Source: Actinomycetospora corticicola (GTDB lineage: Bacteria > Actinomycetota > Actinomycetes > Mycobacteriales > Pseudonocardiaceae). From it: a stretch of DNA of 64,000 bases. The DNA lies in NCBI RefSeq assembly GCF_013409505.1, contig NZ_JACCBN010000001.1:558001-622000 (forward strand), read 5' to 3'. The notes beneath the pieces are model-generated. The model had not been told where the DNA came from and did not search any database. It saw only the letters and a list, made by a program, of their open reading frames with translations. This document shows positions 33,597 through 42,017 of the stretch, piece after piece (the first letter of the stretch is position 1; each line of letters begins with the position of its first letter). The position numbers and the translations under genes were made by a program.

Positions 33597-34232
33597 GTGG
33601 ACACGCGCCTGCTCGCCTTCGTCGGCACCGCCGCGCTGATCATCGCGATCCCCGGCCCGAGCGTGGTGTTCGCGATCAGCAGAGCTCTGGTGGTGGGACG
33701 TCGGAACGCGCTCGCCTCCGTCGTCGGGAATGCGCTGGGCGTGTTGCTGCAGGTCGCGGGGCTGGCGATCGGGCTCGGGGAGCTGATCGAACGGTCCGTC
33801 GCCGCGTTCACGGTGATCAAGCTCGTCGGCGCGGCCTACCTGGTGTGGCTCGGGGTGCAGGCGATCCGGCACCGTCACGACGCGTCCGACCAGCTGGCCG
33901 CGGCGACGCCGGAGGCCGGGACCGGGCTCGTCCGCAGCGTGTTGCGCGGGGTACCGGTCGGGTTGTTCAACCCGAAGACCGTCGTGTTCTTCGCGGCCTT
34001 CCTCCCGCTGTTCGTCGACCCCGGCCGCAGCGTCCCGGGGCAGCTGCTCGTGCTCGGTGCCCTCTTCGCGGGCATCGCCGTGGTGCTCAACAGCATCTGG
34101 GCGCTCACCGCGGCGTCGGCGCGGGCGTGGTTCAGCCGGTCACCTCGACGCCTGGCGGGGCTGGGCACCGTCGGGGGCGTGGCCACGATCGGCCTCGGGG
34201 CGGGCGCGGCGACGGCGCAGCGGGCGAGCTGA
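33597..34232 (+). CDS. LysE/RhtB-family exporter
   Basis: 211 residues with about six membrane segments. ALIIAIPGPSVVFAISRAL contains the family's GP motif in the first helix; KLVGAAYLVWLGVQAIR and PVGLFNPKTVVFFAAFLPLF are the other conserved blocks. LysE/RhtB proteins export amino acids or related small molecules. GTG at 33597 gives the standard length. It stands alone, after the SDR remnant, and its end overlaps a possible small gene on the other strand. Confidence 0.87.
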   Translation: MDTRLLAFVGTAALIIAIPGPSVVFAISRALVVGRRNALASVVGNALGVLLQVAGLAIGLGELIERSVAAFTVIKLVGAAYLVWLGVQAIRHRHDASDQLAAATPEAGTGLVRSVLRGVPVGLFNPKTVVFFAAFLPLFVDPGRSVPGQLLVLGALFAGIAVVLNSIWALTAASARAWFSRSPRRLAGLGTVGGVATIGLGAGAATAQRAS

Positions 34233-34409
34233 CCCGACGTCGTCCGGCGGCCGCCGCTGCGTCGGGATCACCGGCTCGCGCATGGCGGCGAGCGCCTGCT
34301 CGTCGAGCGTCCCCCTGCGCACCATGTCGACCCACGGCGCGACCACCCACGCCAGCGCCGCCACCGCGGCCACCCCCACGACCATGCCCCACGCCCCCGG
34401 CTCGCACAT
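34140..34409 (-). CDS. Possible small membrane protein
   Basis: 89 residues starting MCEPGAWGMVVGVAAVAALA (one membrane segment), then VDMVRRGTLDEQALAAMREP and an Arg/Pro-rich tail. The first 60 residues look natural, but the last 30 lie inside the antisense strand of the LysE gene, and no good ribosome binding site precedes the ATG. It may be a small membrane protein whose real end overlaps the exporter gene, or a chance frame. Confidence 0.35.
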   Translation of the reverse strand: MCEPGAWGMVVGVAAVAALAWVVAPWVDMVRRGTLDEQALAAMREPVIPTQRRPPDDVGSARPLRRRRARPEADRGHAPDGAQPRQASR

Positions 34410-34540
34410 CGTGCGGAGGAGCCTAGGAGAAATGTCCGGAGCGGTCGTTCACGATTCCGTGACGACGGACCTTCCGGCGTCGATACGCTGACCGGCAGGC
34501 ACGCGCGAGATGGTTCTGAGCAGGGGAGGGGAGTGCCGGA

Positions 34541-36058
34541 GTGACCGTGGACCTGGCGGGGCTCCGGACCGCACTGGTCACCGGAGCCAGCTCGGGGATC
34601 GGACGCGCCCTGGCCGAGGCACTCGCGGCACGGGGGCACGATCTCGTTCTGGTCGCCAGGGACCGGACCCGACTCGAGGCGCTCGCCGAGCGGGTGCGGC
34701 AGCAGCACGCGGTGGGGGTCGAGGTGCTGGTCGCCGACCTCACCGACCCGGACGGCGTCGCGCGGGTGGGGACCCGGCTCACGCAGACGGAGCGACCGGT
34801 CGACCTGGTGGTCAACAACGCCGGGGACACCGTCGACGCCTCGCTGGGCGACGTCGACGTCGAACGACTGCGCCGCCACGTCGCCCTCAACCTCGGCGCC
34901 GTCCTCACCCTCACCCGCACCGCACTGCCGGCGATGGTCGCCCGCGGCCGTGGCGCGGTGGTCAACGTCGCCAGCGTCGACGTCTTCGTGTGCAAGGCCG
35001 GTCCCGCCGCCGTCTACAGCGCGGGGAAGGTGTGGGTCACGGTCCTCACCGAGTCGCTGGCACAGGAACTCCGGGGGACCGGCGTGCACGCGATGGCCCT
35101 GTGCCCCGGCCTCACCGACACCGAGTTCTCCGAGAGGAACGAGGTCGGTGAGACGGCGCCCCGCCGGCTCGGTGCCCGCTCCTGGTCGCCCGCCGACATG
35201 GCGGACGCGTGCCTCGGTGATCTCGCGCGGGGTCGGGTCGTCTCCGTGCCGGGCGTCCGCTTCCGCGTCACCGCGACCCTCGGTCGTCTCGTGCCCTACC
35301 GGCCGTTGGGTGTCCTTCCGACCCTGGCCCGACGACGCCGGTCCGGGCTCGCGGGTGTCGACTCCCGTCGCGCCCTGATCACGTCGGCGGACTCCGACCT
35401 CGGCGGCGCCGTGGTGCGCGCTCTCCTGGCCGCGGGCACGGAGGTCGTCCTGGTCGGTCGCACGGAGGACCGGATGGCCCGGCTGGTCGAATCGCTCGGG
35501 AGCGCCGAGCAGCAGGCCGTCGAGGTGGTGGTCGCCGACCTGGCCGAGCCCTCCGACCGGGAGGACGTCTGCCGACGCCTCCGGGACCAGGACAGGCCCG
35601 TCGACCTCGTCGTGCTCGGGGTCGAGCGGCCCTCGTCGTCCACGAGCTTCTCGGGGACGCCCCTCGACGTCCTGCAGTCCGAATTACAGGCCGGCCCGAT
35701 GGCCGCGCTCGAGGTCCTCCGCGCCGCGCTGTCCGCGATGTCGGCCGGCGGAGGGGGACGCATCGTGACGCTGCCCGACGCCGCCGGCCTGGACCCAGGA
35801 CAATCGCCGACCGACGCGTTCCTGCTCTCTCTCACCCGGTCGCTGGGCATCGGTGTGCTCGGGTCCAAGGTGGACGTCGTGGCCGTGATCCCGCCGCGTT
35901 CGGGTGCTCTGTCGCGACATTCCCGGCGTGAGATCACCGGTGCCACCCGGTCCGGCTCGTTGGTCGTCGCGCCGCCGCGTGTCGCGCTGTTCGATCTGGC
36001 ATGCCGGGTCGTTCCCCGGGCGGTGCGCCGCCGGCTGGCGACCCTCATCCGTCGCTGA
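34541..36058 (+). CDS. Tandem SDR fusion: active domain plus degenerate domain
   Basis: 505 residues. Domain 1 (about 5-265) is a complete SDR: LVTGASSGIGRALAEALAAR, NNAGDT, NVASVDVFVCKAG and YSAGK. Domain 2 (about 280-490) repeats the fold but its loop reads ITSADSDLGGAVVRAL, the NNAG position is VLGVERP, and there is no YxxxK, so it has lost catalysis. It may serve as a dimer partner or nucleotide sensor. GTG at 34541 follows GGGGAGGGGAG. No operon partner; a hairpin follows 87 bases after the stop. Confidence 0.85.
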   Translation: MTVDLAGLRTALVTGASSGIGRALAEALAARGHDLVLVARDRTRLEALAERVRQQHAVGVEVLVADLTDPDGVARVGTRLTQTERPVDLVVNNAGDTVDASLGDVDVERLRRHVALNLGAVLTLTRTALPAMVARGRGAVVNVASVDVFVCKAGPAAVYSAGKVWVTVLTESLAQELRGTGVHAMALCPGLTDTEFSERNEVGETAPRRLGARSWSPADMADACLGDLARGRVVSVPGVRFRVTATLGRLVPYRPLGVLPTLARRRRSGLAGVDSRRALITSADSDLGGAVVRALLAAGTEVVLVGRTEDRMARLVESLGSAEQQAVEVVVADLAEPSDREDVCRRLRDQDRPVDLVVLGVERPSSSTSFSGTPLDVLQSELQAGPMAALEVLRAALSAMSAGGGGRIVTLPDAAGLDPGQSPTDAFLLSLTRSLGIGVLGSKVDVVAVIPPRSGALSRHSRREITGATRSGSLVVAPPRVALFDLACRVVPRAVRRRLATLIRR

Positions 36059-36144
36059 CCGGGCGACCGAGATCGGCGGCCAGGCCCCCGACGGCGCGGC
36101 ACACGGACCGGGCTCCGGGGCCAGCGCGCCCGGCCCCTGCCGGA

Positions 36145-36165
36145 ACCGAGTCCGGTGGACTCGGT
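36145..36165. terminator. Hairpin of the AACCGAGTC family, copy 2
   Basis: ACCGAGTCC-GGT-GGACTCGGT, 9-base stem, preceded by GA as in copy 1 and followed by CTTGCGCG. It lies downstream of the double SDR gene and upstream of tRNA-Trp. Confidence 0.5.
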
Positions 36166-36277
36166 CTTGCGCGTCGCGGTAGCAGGTCGAGGCTCGGCCG
36201 GGCAGCCCGCGCGCTCAGGGGCGGGCGCCCTGCAAATTCGCTCGCACGCATCGCTGCCGCTCGCTACGTTGCTAAGC

Positions 36278-36354
36278 GCGGGTGTAGCTCAGAAGGCCAG
36301 AGCTGTCGTCTCCAAAGCGACCGGTCGGGGGTTCGAGTCCCTCCACCCGTGCCA
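36278..36354 (+). tRNA. tRNA-Trp (anticodon CCA)
   Basis: Full cloverleaf: acceptor GCGGGTG with CACCCGT (first pair a G-T wobble), D-stem GCTC/GAGC, anticodon stem GTCGT/GCGAC with loop CTCCAAA (anticodon CCA at 36312-36314), and T-stem GGGGG/CCCTC with loop TTCGAGT. The 3' CCA is encoded. A TACGTT -10-like box ends 7 bases before the mature 5' end. The usual neighbours secE-nusG are not here, and no integrase is adjacent. Confidence 0.93.
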
Positions 36355-36372
36355 CGAAGGACTCGGCCTCGG

Positions 36373-36897
36373 TCAGGCGATCGCCAGGCAGACCGCCGTT
36401 GCCGTGACCGACGTGTCAGGGCCGCCGTACGCGAGGACCTGAAATCCGTTGGTCCGCTCTCCGGTGTCTCCGAGGCTGTAGCCCACTCCGGCGGTGTCGC
36501 CCTCCGGTCGTCCGTCGACCGTCCACGATCCCGTTACGACGGTCTCGTCCTGACGGCACTCGGCTCGAACGAGCGTCCCCGAGTAGGAACCTGGAACGTC
36601 CTTCGACACGCTGCGGCGCTCGACGCGCGGCTTGGCCGGCCCGTTCATGACCGGCAGCGGGACGGAGGCCGAGGTGTCGACGAGGTTCCACCGCACCGGA
36701 GTTTCCTGCAGGAAGCCGGGCCGGGTGATGCATCCACGGGTCGGGGTGGCGACACGCAGCACGCCGGTCTGCTTGTTCACGCACCCGTCGAGCGTCGGCA
36801 CCGTTGCACGCGGTGCTGCCGCGTAGGCCGTGGTCGCCACGGCCGACAGGACCGCGAGAACCCCCAGCACGATGAGCAGGCGTCGCTTGACAGGCAA
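36373..36897 (-). CDS. Exported protein
   Basis: 174 residues. The TTG at 36897 (AGGGAG 8 bases upstream) starts a signal peptide LPVKRRLLIVLGVLAVLSAV cleaved near AYA-AAP. The mature start DGCVNKQTGVLRVATPTRGC is a motif found in many actinobacterial secreted and tail-fibre-like proteins, where two Cys probably pair. The rest is a beta-rich domain ending in a Cys-containing strand. Function unknown. It lies 61 bases after the next upstream gene on the same strand. Confidence 0.65.
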   Translation of the reverse strand: MPVKRRLLIVLGVLAVLSAVATTAYAAAPRATVPTLDGCVNKQTGVLRVATPTRGCITRPGFLQETPVRWNLVDTSASVPLPVMNGPAKPRVERRSVSKDVPGSYSGTLVRAECRQDETVVTGSWTVDGRPEGDTAGVGYSLGDTGERTNGFQVLAYGGPDTSVTATAVCLAIA

Positions 36898-36958
36898 ACT
36901 GGTCTCCCTGGTTGTCGTGCCGCGCCCGGAGATCACCGGAGCGGTGTCTCGCGTGCGA

Positions 36959-37792
36959 CTACTCCCCGCAGAAGCCGTCGCCGTCGCCGTCGCGTTCGCC
37001 CGGGAGGCAGGGATGTCCCGACTGCCCAGAACGGGCCTTCGTCCTGGGGGCCGGGACGTACGGGCGATCGACATCCGCGTCGACATCGACGTCGGGCTCC
37101 GAGGTGACCTCGGTCGTGGTCGTCGGGGCGGGCTCCTCGGTGGCGGTCGCGGGCCCGGTACTCACGCAGGAGGCGTACCAGGCGTTGGCGGCCCTGCTCT
37201 GCCATGTCTTCGCATAGTCGAACCCGTTCGGCAGCGTCATGACGACGGATTGGAAGCCGGCGGGAACGGCGGTGGGAGCATCGGTTCGCGCTGCGTCGGG
37301 CGCTGCGATCGACACCTGCTGTCCCGCCAGGAGTTCTCTCGCCGTGGCGAGGTCGGTCCCGTTTCGGCAGGGGTCGGAGGTCGTCCTGCCCTGCATCATC
37401 GTGACGTGCAGGCGTCGGCCGTCGACGGTGACGAGATTCTCCGGCGACTGGACTCCGACGACTGTCACGGCGGCCGGTAGCGCATTCGGGTCCGGAGCGG
37501 AAGCTGCCTGGGTGGCCTGTTGGAACCCCTCGTTGCTGTCAGGGCTCATCGCTCCACCGATGAGAAGCGCGATGACACTCAGAACGATCGCCGTGATCGC
37601 GGGACCCTTCGCGGGCTTGCCCCGGCGAGCACGAATCAGGGCGACGACCGCCATCACGATGACGACGAGCGCGAGGAAGATCGCAAACGACGGTACGAAG
37701 AAGCTGAGGATCGCCGCCAGGATCGCGCCGAGCGCTGCGAACGCGGCGAGCGCGCTCATCTCTTCCTGCTGCGGCGCGGAGTGCCGTGTCAT
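36959..37792 (-). CDS. DUF4190-like membrane protein with Cys-rich calcium-binding-like tail
   Basis: 277 residues. Two membrane segments near the N-terminus (FFVPSFAIFLALVVIVMAVV and AITAIVLSVIALLIGGAM) separated by RRGKPAKGP match DUF4190. An extracytoplasmic domain of ~150 residues follows with two or more Cys. The C-terminus HPCLPGERDGDGDGFCGE resembles the excalibur/EF-hand-like loop (DxDxDG plus Cys pair) of surface proteins. ATG at 37792 follows a GAGGGGGA stretch. Probably in one operon with the exported protein at 36373. Confidence 0.72.
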   Translation of the reverse strand: MTRHSAPQQEEMSALAAFAALGAILAAILSFFVPSFAIFLALVVIVMAVVALIRARRGKPAKGPAITAIVLSVIALLIGGAMSPDSNEGFQQATQAASAPDPNALPAAVTVVGVQSPENLVTVDGRRLHVTMMQGRTTSDPCRNGTDLATARELLAGQQVSIAAPDAARTDAPTAVPAGFQSVVMTLPNGFDYAKTWQSRAANAWYASCVSTGPATATEEPAPTTTTEVTSEPDVDVDADVDRPYVPAPRTKARSGQSGHPCLPGERDGDGDGFCGE

Positions 37793-37990
37793 GAGTTCCC
37801 CCTCGATGTCCCCTGATCGGGAACGACGCGAGGGGTTGCTCGGTGACGAAACGTGACTGCCGCTCAGACTCGTGGGCTCCGAGGTGGATCGCTCGAAGAA
37901 CGCGATCATGCGCGCAGGGACCCACCCGCCGGGTCTGACCGACACTGCTCATATCCCGCGCTGCGGGTTCGCCCAACAACGACAGCAGGA

Positions 37991-38767
37991 TCAGCGAGCT
38001 CCCCAGGCGGTCACGGCCTCGGTCAGCCGGGACCGCTCGCGGGCGTAGAACGCCACGCGGTGACCGTTGCCGCCCGACGGATGCGGGAAGCCCGACAGGA
38101 CCCGCCCGGGATCGACCCCGGCGAGCCGGACGCCCTGCTCGGCGGCCACCCCCAGCGGCACCACCAGCGCGTCGGGCGCGGATGCGAGGGCGGCCGCGAG
38201 GACGCGCTCGGCGAAGGCCCGGAGCAGCGGGTGGCGGCCGAGTGCCGGGGACGAACCGCGGTAGTTCTCCCCTCCGCGCACGAAGACGGGGTGGCAGACG
38301 ACGGAGGTCATCGCGACCAGATCGATCCGGTCGTGGAAGAGGTCGTCGCAGGTCGGGATGCCGAGGGCGGCGGCGAGGCCGATCCCGTCGAGCATGGCGA
38401 CGAGGTTGCGGCGCATGGGGCCGGCGAAGCTGGCCGTCGACTTCGCCAACCCGAGGGCCACGTCGAGGTCGGCGCCGGCGCGGAGAGCGGCCGAGGCGGT
38501 GGCGAGCGCGAGCCGCGCCTGGGACCGGCCGGGGGTGATCCCGACGAGTGCGACCCGCGCCGAGGCGTTGAACCGGTCGAGGGGAGCGAAGTACACCTCG
38601 AGGGCGGGGTCGCGGTGGAGCAGGAAGCGCTCCGCGGTGACGTCGTCGCCCGTCACGGGATGGTGGAGGTCGCGGAGCGCGTCCTCGAAGGTGACCGAGC
38701 ACCAGTCGGCGCTGATGGTGTCGTCGGCGGCCGCAGCGACGAAGCAGTGGTGGCCTGTCGTGCTCAC
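37991..38767 (-). CDS. Uracil-DNA glycosylase superfamily-like protein
   Basis: 258 residues. VALVGITPGRSQARLALATA resembles motif A and LSGFPHPSGGNGHRVAFYAR motif B of the UDG superfamily. The motif A catalytic Asp/Asn is not evident (GITPG), so activity on uracil is uncertain. GTG at 38767 is chosen over the longer GTG at 38812 because the first 15 residues there are low in conservation-like features. It is divergent from a LuxR-type regulator gene. Confidence 0.7.
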   Translation of the reverse strand: MSTTGHHCFVAAAADDTISADWCSVTFEDALRDLHHPVTGDDVTAERFLLHRDPALEVYFAPLDRFNASARVALVGITPGRSQARLALATASAALRAGADLDVALGLAKSTASFAGPMRRNLVAMLDGIGLAAALGIPTCDDLFHDRIDLVAMTSVVCHPVFVRGGENYRGSSPALGRHPLLRAFAERVLAAALASAPDALVVPLGVAAEQGVRLAGVDPGRVLSGFPHPSGGNGHRVAFYARERSRLTEAVTAWGAR

Positions 38768-38827
38768 CGACCCATGGTGCGGCCCGGGGCAGGCCCTCGT
38801 CCGGACGCCCATCGGGGCTCGAACACC

Positions 38828-38844
38828 GAGTAGTGTCTCTACTC
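38828..38844. promoter_or_regulatory. Palindrome between UDG-like and LuxR-type genes
   Basis: GAGTAG-TGTCT-CTACTC, 6-base arms with a 5-base centre, 31 bases before the LuxR-type start. Likely an operator or part of the divergent promoter. Confidence 0.4.
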
Positions 38845-38874
38845 CTTCCTAGAACGTCGGGGCGGTGGGACGCG

Positions 38875-39666
38875 ATGGCGATGGTGGCGACGGGGTCCGA
38901 CCCGCACCTCGAACGCGCCGTCCGGGCCGTGGCGGAGCTCGACGTCGTCGACATGGCGTTCGCGGCGTCGATGCCCTCCTCGCAGACGTTCCGGCTGGGC
39001 TACATGCGTGGCCACCGTGCGGGCTCGATGGACGGTCTCGAGACGTCCGTCGGGGCCGGACTCGGGGGGAAGGTGCTGGCCCTGGACCGGCCGCTGGCCG
39101 TGGCCGACTACGCGCGGGATCCCGGCATCACCCACCAGTTCGACCAGGCCGTGGCGGCCGAGGGGCTGCATGCGGTGTTCGCCCTGCCGGTCCGGGCAGG
39201 GAACGAACTCCGCGGTGCCGTGTACGGGGCGGTCCGACGGCCGCTGGACCTCGGAGAGCGGTTCCTGCGCAGCGCGGTCCGTGCGGTGCGGGCGGCGACG
39301 CGGGTGACCGCGCCGCCACCGGCCGGCGTGGTGCTCGGGTCGGACGAGGTCGCCGAGCTGCTGGACATCCTGGCGGCGACGCGGCCCGCCGTCCCCGACG
39401 CCGACGTCCGCGACCGGTTGGACCGGCTGACGTCGCGCCTGGACCGACCGTTCCCCGAGATCACCGCGCACGCCGCTCTCTCGTCCCGCGAGCTCGAGGT
39501 GCTCGGCGTCGTCGCGCTCGGCTGCGGGAACGCCGAGGTCGCCCGCCGGCTCCTGCTCAGCGTCGAGACGGTGAAGTCCTACCTGAAGTCGGCGATGGCG
39601 AAGCTCGACAGCCACACCCGCAGTGAGGCCGTCCACCGGGCGCGGGCCGCCGGACTGCTGCCGTGA
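38875..39666 (+). CDS. GAF-like/LuxR-type transcriptional regulator
   Basis: 263 residues. The first ~150 residues form a GAF-like sensor (GLGGKVLALDRPLAVADYAR, GLHAVFALPVRAGNELRGAV). The last 65 residues are a LuxR helix-turn-helix: LSSRELEVLGVVALGCGNAE and VARRLLLSVETVKSYLKSAM. Regulators of this type often sit beside acyl-CoA ligase and dehydrogenase genes. ATG 38875 is preceded by GGTGGGA. Its stop overlaps the GTG of the TetR gene (GTGA). Confidence 0.85.
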   Translation: MAMVATGSDPHLERAVRAVAELDVVDMAFAASMPSSQTFRLGYMRGHRAGSMDGLETSVGAGLGGKVLALDRPLAVADYARDPGITHQFDQAVAAEGLHAVFALPVRAGNELRGAVYGAVRRPLDLGERFLRSAVRAVRAATRVTAPPPAGVVLGSDEVAELLDILAATRPAVPDADVRDRLDRLTSRLDRPFPEITAHAALSSRELEVLGVVALGCGNAEVARRLLLSVETVKSYLKSAMAKLDSHTRSEAVHRARAAGLLP

Positions 39667-40271
39667 CCGACGCACCGGCGACGCCGAGCCGGATCGAGCG
39701 CAAGCGTGCGCAGCGGGTGGCCGAGCTGGAACGGGCCGCGGCGCGGCTGTTCGCGCAGCGCGGGTACGACCGGACCAACTTCGAGGACGTCGCCGCCGAG
39801 CTCGACCTGCGCGGACCCAGCCTCTACCACTACTTCTCCTCCAAGGACGACCTGCTCCGGCGCTGCCTGCACAGCTCCTCGGAGGAGGTCCTGGGACGGC
39901 TCCGCGCCCTCGCCGACGCGCCCGGTCCTCCGGCAGAGGTCCTCCGGGCCCTGTTCCGCGAGCAGGTGCTCATCGAGGTCCGCGACTTCCCGGAGTTCGC
40001 CCCGCTCTTCCTGACGATGCCGGTGTCGGTCCCCGAGATCCGCGCGATCGTCCTCGACGTGCGGCGCGCGCACGCGGCGATCTTCGAGGACGTGGCCCAC
40101 CGGGTCGTCGAGGGTCTCGCCCCGGACATTCTGCGGGTCCGGATGTCGGTCGTGTTCGGGGCGCTGGCCTACGTCCCGGAGTGGTACGACCCGGCCGGCA
40201 GCCTCGCCCCGGAGGCCCTCGCCGACGAGCTCGCCGACACCCTCCTCGCGCTCTTCATCGCGGAGCGCTGA
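39663..40271 (+). CDS. TetR-family regulator
   Basis: 202 residues. The N-terminal HTH is AARLFAQRGYDRTNFEDVAA, then LRGPSLYHYFSSKDDLLRR; the rest is the helical ligand domain, of the kind that senses acyl-CoAs in KstR2/FadR-like TetR proteins. It is translationally coupled to the LuxR-type regulator and 103 bases before the acyl-CoA ligase gene, with palindromes at 40321 and 41955 as possible targets. Confidence 0.87.
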   Translation: MTDAPATPSRIERKRAQRVAELERAAARLFAQRGYDRTNFEDVAAELDLRGPSLYHYFSSKDDLLRRCLHSSSEEVLGRLRALADAPGPPAEVLRALFREQVLIEVRDFPEFAPLFLTMPVSVPEIRAIVLDVRRAHAAIFEDVAHRVVEGLAPDILRVRMSVVFGALAYVPEWYDPAGSLAPEALADELADTLLALFIAER

Positions 40272-40320
40272 CCCGGCGACCCCTCGATCGTGGGTATCGG
40301 GGGTGTGACCCGGGCCATAG

Positions 40321-40336
40321 CGTCGGGCGTCCGACG
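40321..40336. promoter_or_regulatory. Palindrome before the acyl-CoA ligase gene
   Basis: CGTCGG-GCGT-CCGACG, 6-base arms and 4-base centre, 39 bases before the start codon. Possible operator for the TetR protein encoded just upstream. Confidence 0.4.
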
Positions 40337-40374
40337 GTCCCGCCAGGCCGCGCTCGACGACGAGGAGCCCCGCC

Positions 40375-41913
40375 GTGGACGTCCCCAGCCTCATGCGCCA
40401 GTCCATGACCCTCTACCGCGACCGCACCGCGCTCGTGACCGAGACCAGGGCCTTCACGTTCGCCGAGGCGTGGGAGCGGGGGGTCCGGCTCGCGAACGGG
40501 CTGCGGGCCCTCGGGGTGCGGCCGGGGGACCGGGTCGCCGGGCTCGAGGACAACAACCTGGGTGCCGCGGACCTGTTCCTCGGGTGCGCCATCGCCGGCG
40601 CGGTCCGGGTTCCGCTCTACGCCCGCAACGCGCGGCAGTCCCACCTCCACATGATCGAGCAGACCCAGACGCGGGTCGTGCTCGTCGACGCCGCGCACGC
40701 CGCGGAGGTCGAGGGCCTCGACACGGACATCGAGGGACTGTCGCGCATCTTCATCCGCGACGACGGCTACGAGGCGTGGCTCGCGGAGCAGTCGGACGTC
40801 GATCCGGAGCTCGAGGTCGACGGCGCCGACTGGTACATCATCCGGCACTCGGCCGGGACCACCGGTCGCCCCAAGGGCATCGGCTACACCCAGCACGACT
40901 GGCTCGTGAACTGCCGGAACTGGTACTACCGCCTGCCCAACCTGCAGACCCACAGCGTCGTCGGGCACGCCGGGCCCATCTCGCACGCCTCGGGCTACCT
41001 GTTCCTGCCGGCCTGGCTGCACGGCAGCGTCAACCTGTTGTTCGGGGCGTTCGACGCGGCGAAGGTGCTCGCGATGATGGAGCGCCACGGCGTGACCCAC
41101 ATGTTCGCGCCGCCGTCGATGGTCCAGATGCTCACGGCGGAGCCGACGCGCTCCGGCCGCGACCTGTCGGCGTTGGAGTGCCTCCTCGTCGGGGGCGCCC
41201 CGATCACCGACGCGACCGCCCTGGCCGGCCGTGCGGCGTTCGGGGACGTGCTCCACCAGGTCTTCGGTCAGACCGAGGCGGTGCCGCTCACGGTGATGAC
41301 GCCCCAGGAGTGGTTCTCCGAGGTCCCGGGCTCGCAGCCCCTGCGGGCCGCGGGCAAGGTGCTGCCCTTCGCGCGGCTGGAGGTGCGCGACGAGGAGGGC
41401 ACGGTCCTCCCGCTCGGCGCCGAGGGCGAGCTGTTCGCGCGGGTGGAGTCGCAGATGTCGGGCTTCTGGAACGACGACGAGCTCACGGCCACCCGGCTGA
41501 TCGACGGCTGGATCCGCACGCGGGACATCGGGCGCATCGACACGAACGGCTACGTCTACATCCTCGACCGGGCCGACGACATGATCGTCTCGGGCGGCTT
41601 CAACATCTGGCCCGCCGAGCTCGAGTCGGCGATCGCCGACCACCCCGCCGTCATCGAGGTCGCGGTCTTCGCCGTCCCGCACGAGAAGTGGGGCGAGACC
41701 CCGATGGCGGTCTGTCATGTCGCGCCCGACGCCGAGGTGACCGCCGACGAGGTGATCGAGCTGGTCCGCCGCCGGCTGGGCTCGTACAAGAAGCCGGGCG
41801 GCGTCGAGTTCACGCACGAGCCGCTGCCGAAGAACGTCGTCGGGAAGCTCCTGCGCAAGGCGCTGCGCGAACCGTACTGGGCGCACCAGGAGCGCCGGGT
41901 CGCCGGCGCCTGA
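40375..41913 (+). CDS. Acyl-CoA synthetase (class I adenylate-forming enzyme)
   Basis: 512 residues. The AMP-binding P-loop is HSAGTTGRPKGIGYTQHDW, A5 is VFGQTEAVP, the hinge block is TRDIGRIDTNGYVYILDRAD, then DMIVSGGFNIWPAELE. The A10 Lys is in PLPKNVVGKLLRKALR. It would activate a carboxylic acid to its acyl-AMP and acyl-CoA. The GTG follows GAGGAG. Together with the acyl-CoA dehydrogenase gene at 42018 and the two regulators upstream it forms a catabolic unit for an unknown acid. Confidence 0.9.
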   Translation: MDVPSLMRQSMTLYRDRTALVTETRAFTFAEAWERGVRLANGLRALGVRPGDRVAGLEDNNLGAADLFLGCAIAGAVRVPLYARNARQSHLHMIEQTQTRVVLVDAAHAAEVEGLDTDIEGLSRIFIRDDGYEAWLAEQSDVDPELEVDGADWYIIRHSAGTTGRPKGIGYTQHDWLVNCRNWYYRLPNLQTHSVVGHAGPISHASGYLFLPAWLHGSVNLLFGAFDAAKVLAMMERHGVTHMFAPPSMVQMLTAEPTRSGRDLSALECLLVGGAPITDATALAGRAAFGDVLHQVFGQTEAVPLTVMTPQEWFSEVPGSQPLRAAGKVLPFARLEVRDEEGTVLPLGAEGELFARVESQMSGFWNDDELTATRLIDGWIRTRDIGRIDTNGYVYILDRADDMIVSGGFNIWPAELESAIADHPAVIEVAVFAVPHEKWGETPMAVCHVAPDAEVTADEVIELVRRRLGSYKKPGGVEFTHEPLPKNVVGKLLRKALREPYWAHQERRVAGA

Positions 41914-41954
41914 ACGATCGTGCAGTTCGCCGTGCCGAACGAACGCACCGAAAA

Positions 41955-41970
41955 TCTAGTAATGGCTAGA
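41955..41970. promoter_or_regulatory. Palindrome before the acyl-CoA dehydrogenase gene
   Basis: TCTAG-TAATGG-CTAGA in an AT-rich patch unusual for this window, 47 bases before the start codon. TCTAG...CTAGA half-sites suit a TetR repressor. Confidence 0.5.
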
Positions 41971-42017
41971 AGAACGAGCGTAGCGTCGAGAGTCGCCGAC
42001 CACCCCGGGAGCCAGCG

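Noticed and set aside
34431-34490. 19-residue plus-strand frame (MSGAVVHDSV...) before the double SDR gene
   Set aside because: Too short, with a poorly spaced ribosome binding site; could be a leader peptide, but nothing supports this.
36278-37792. Genomic island integrated at tRNA-Trp
   Set aside because: No integrase gene adjacent and no repeat of the tRNA 3' end seen further along the window.
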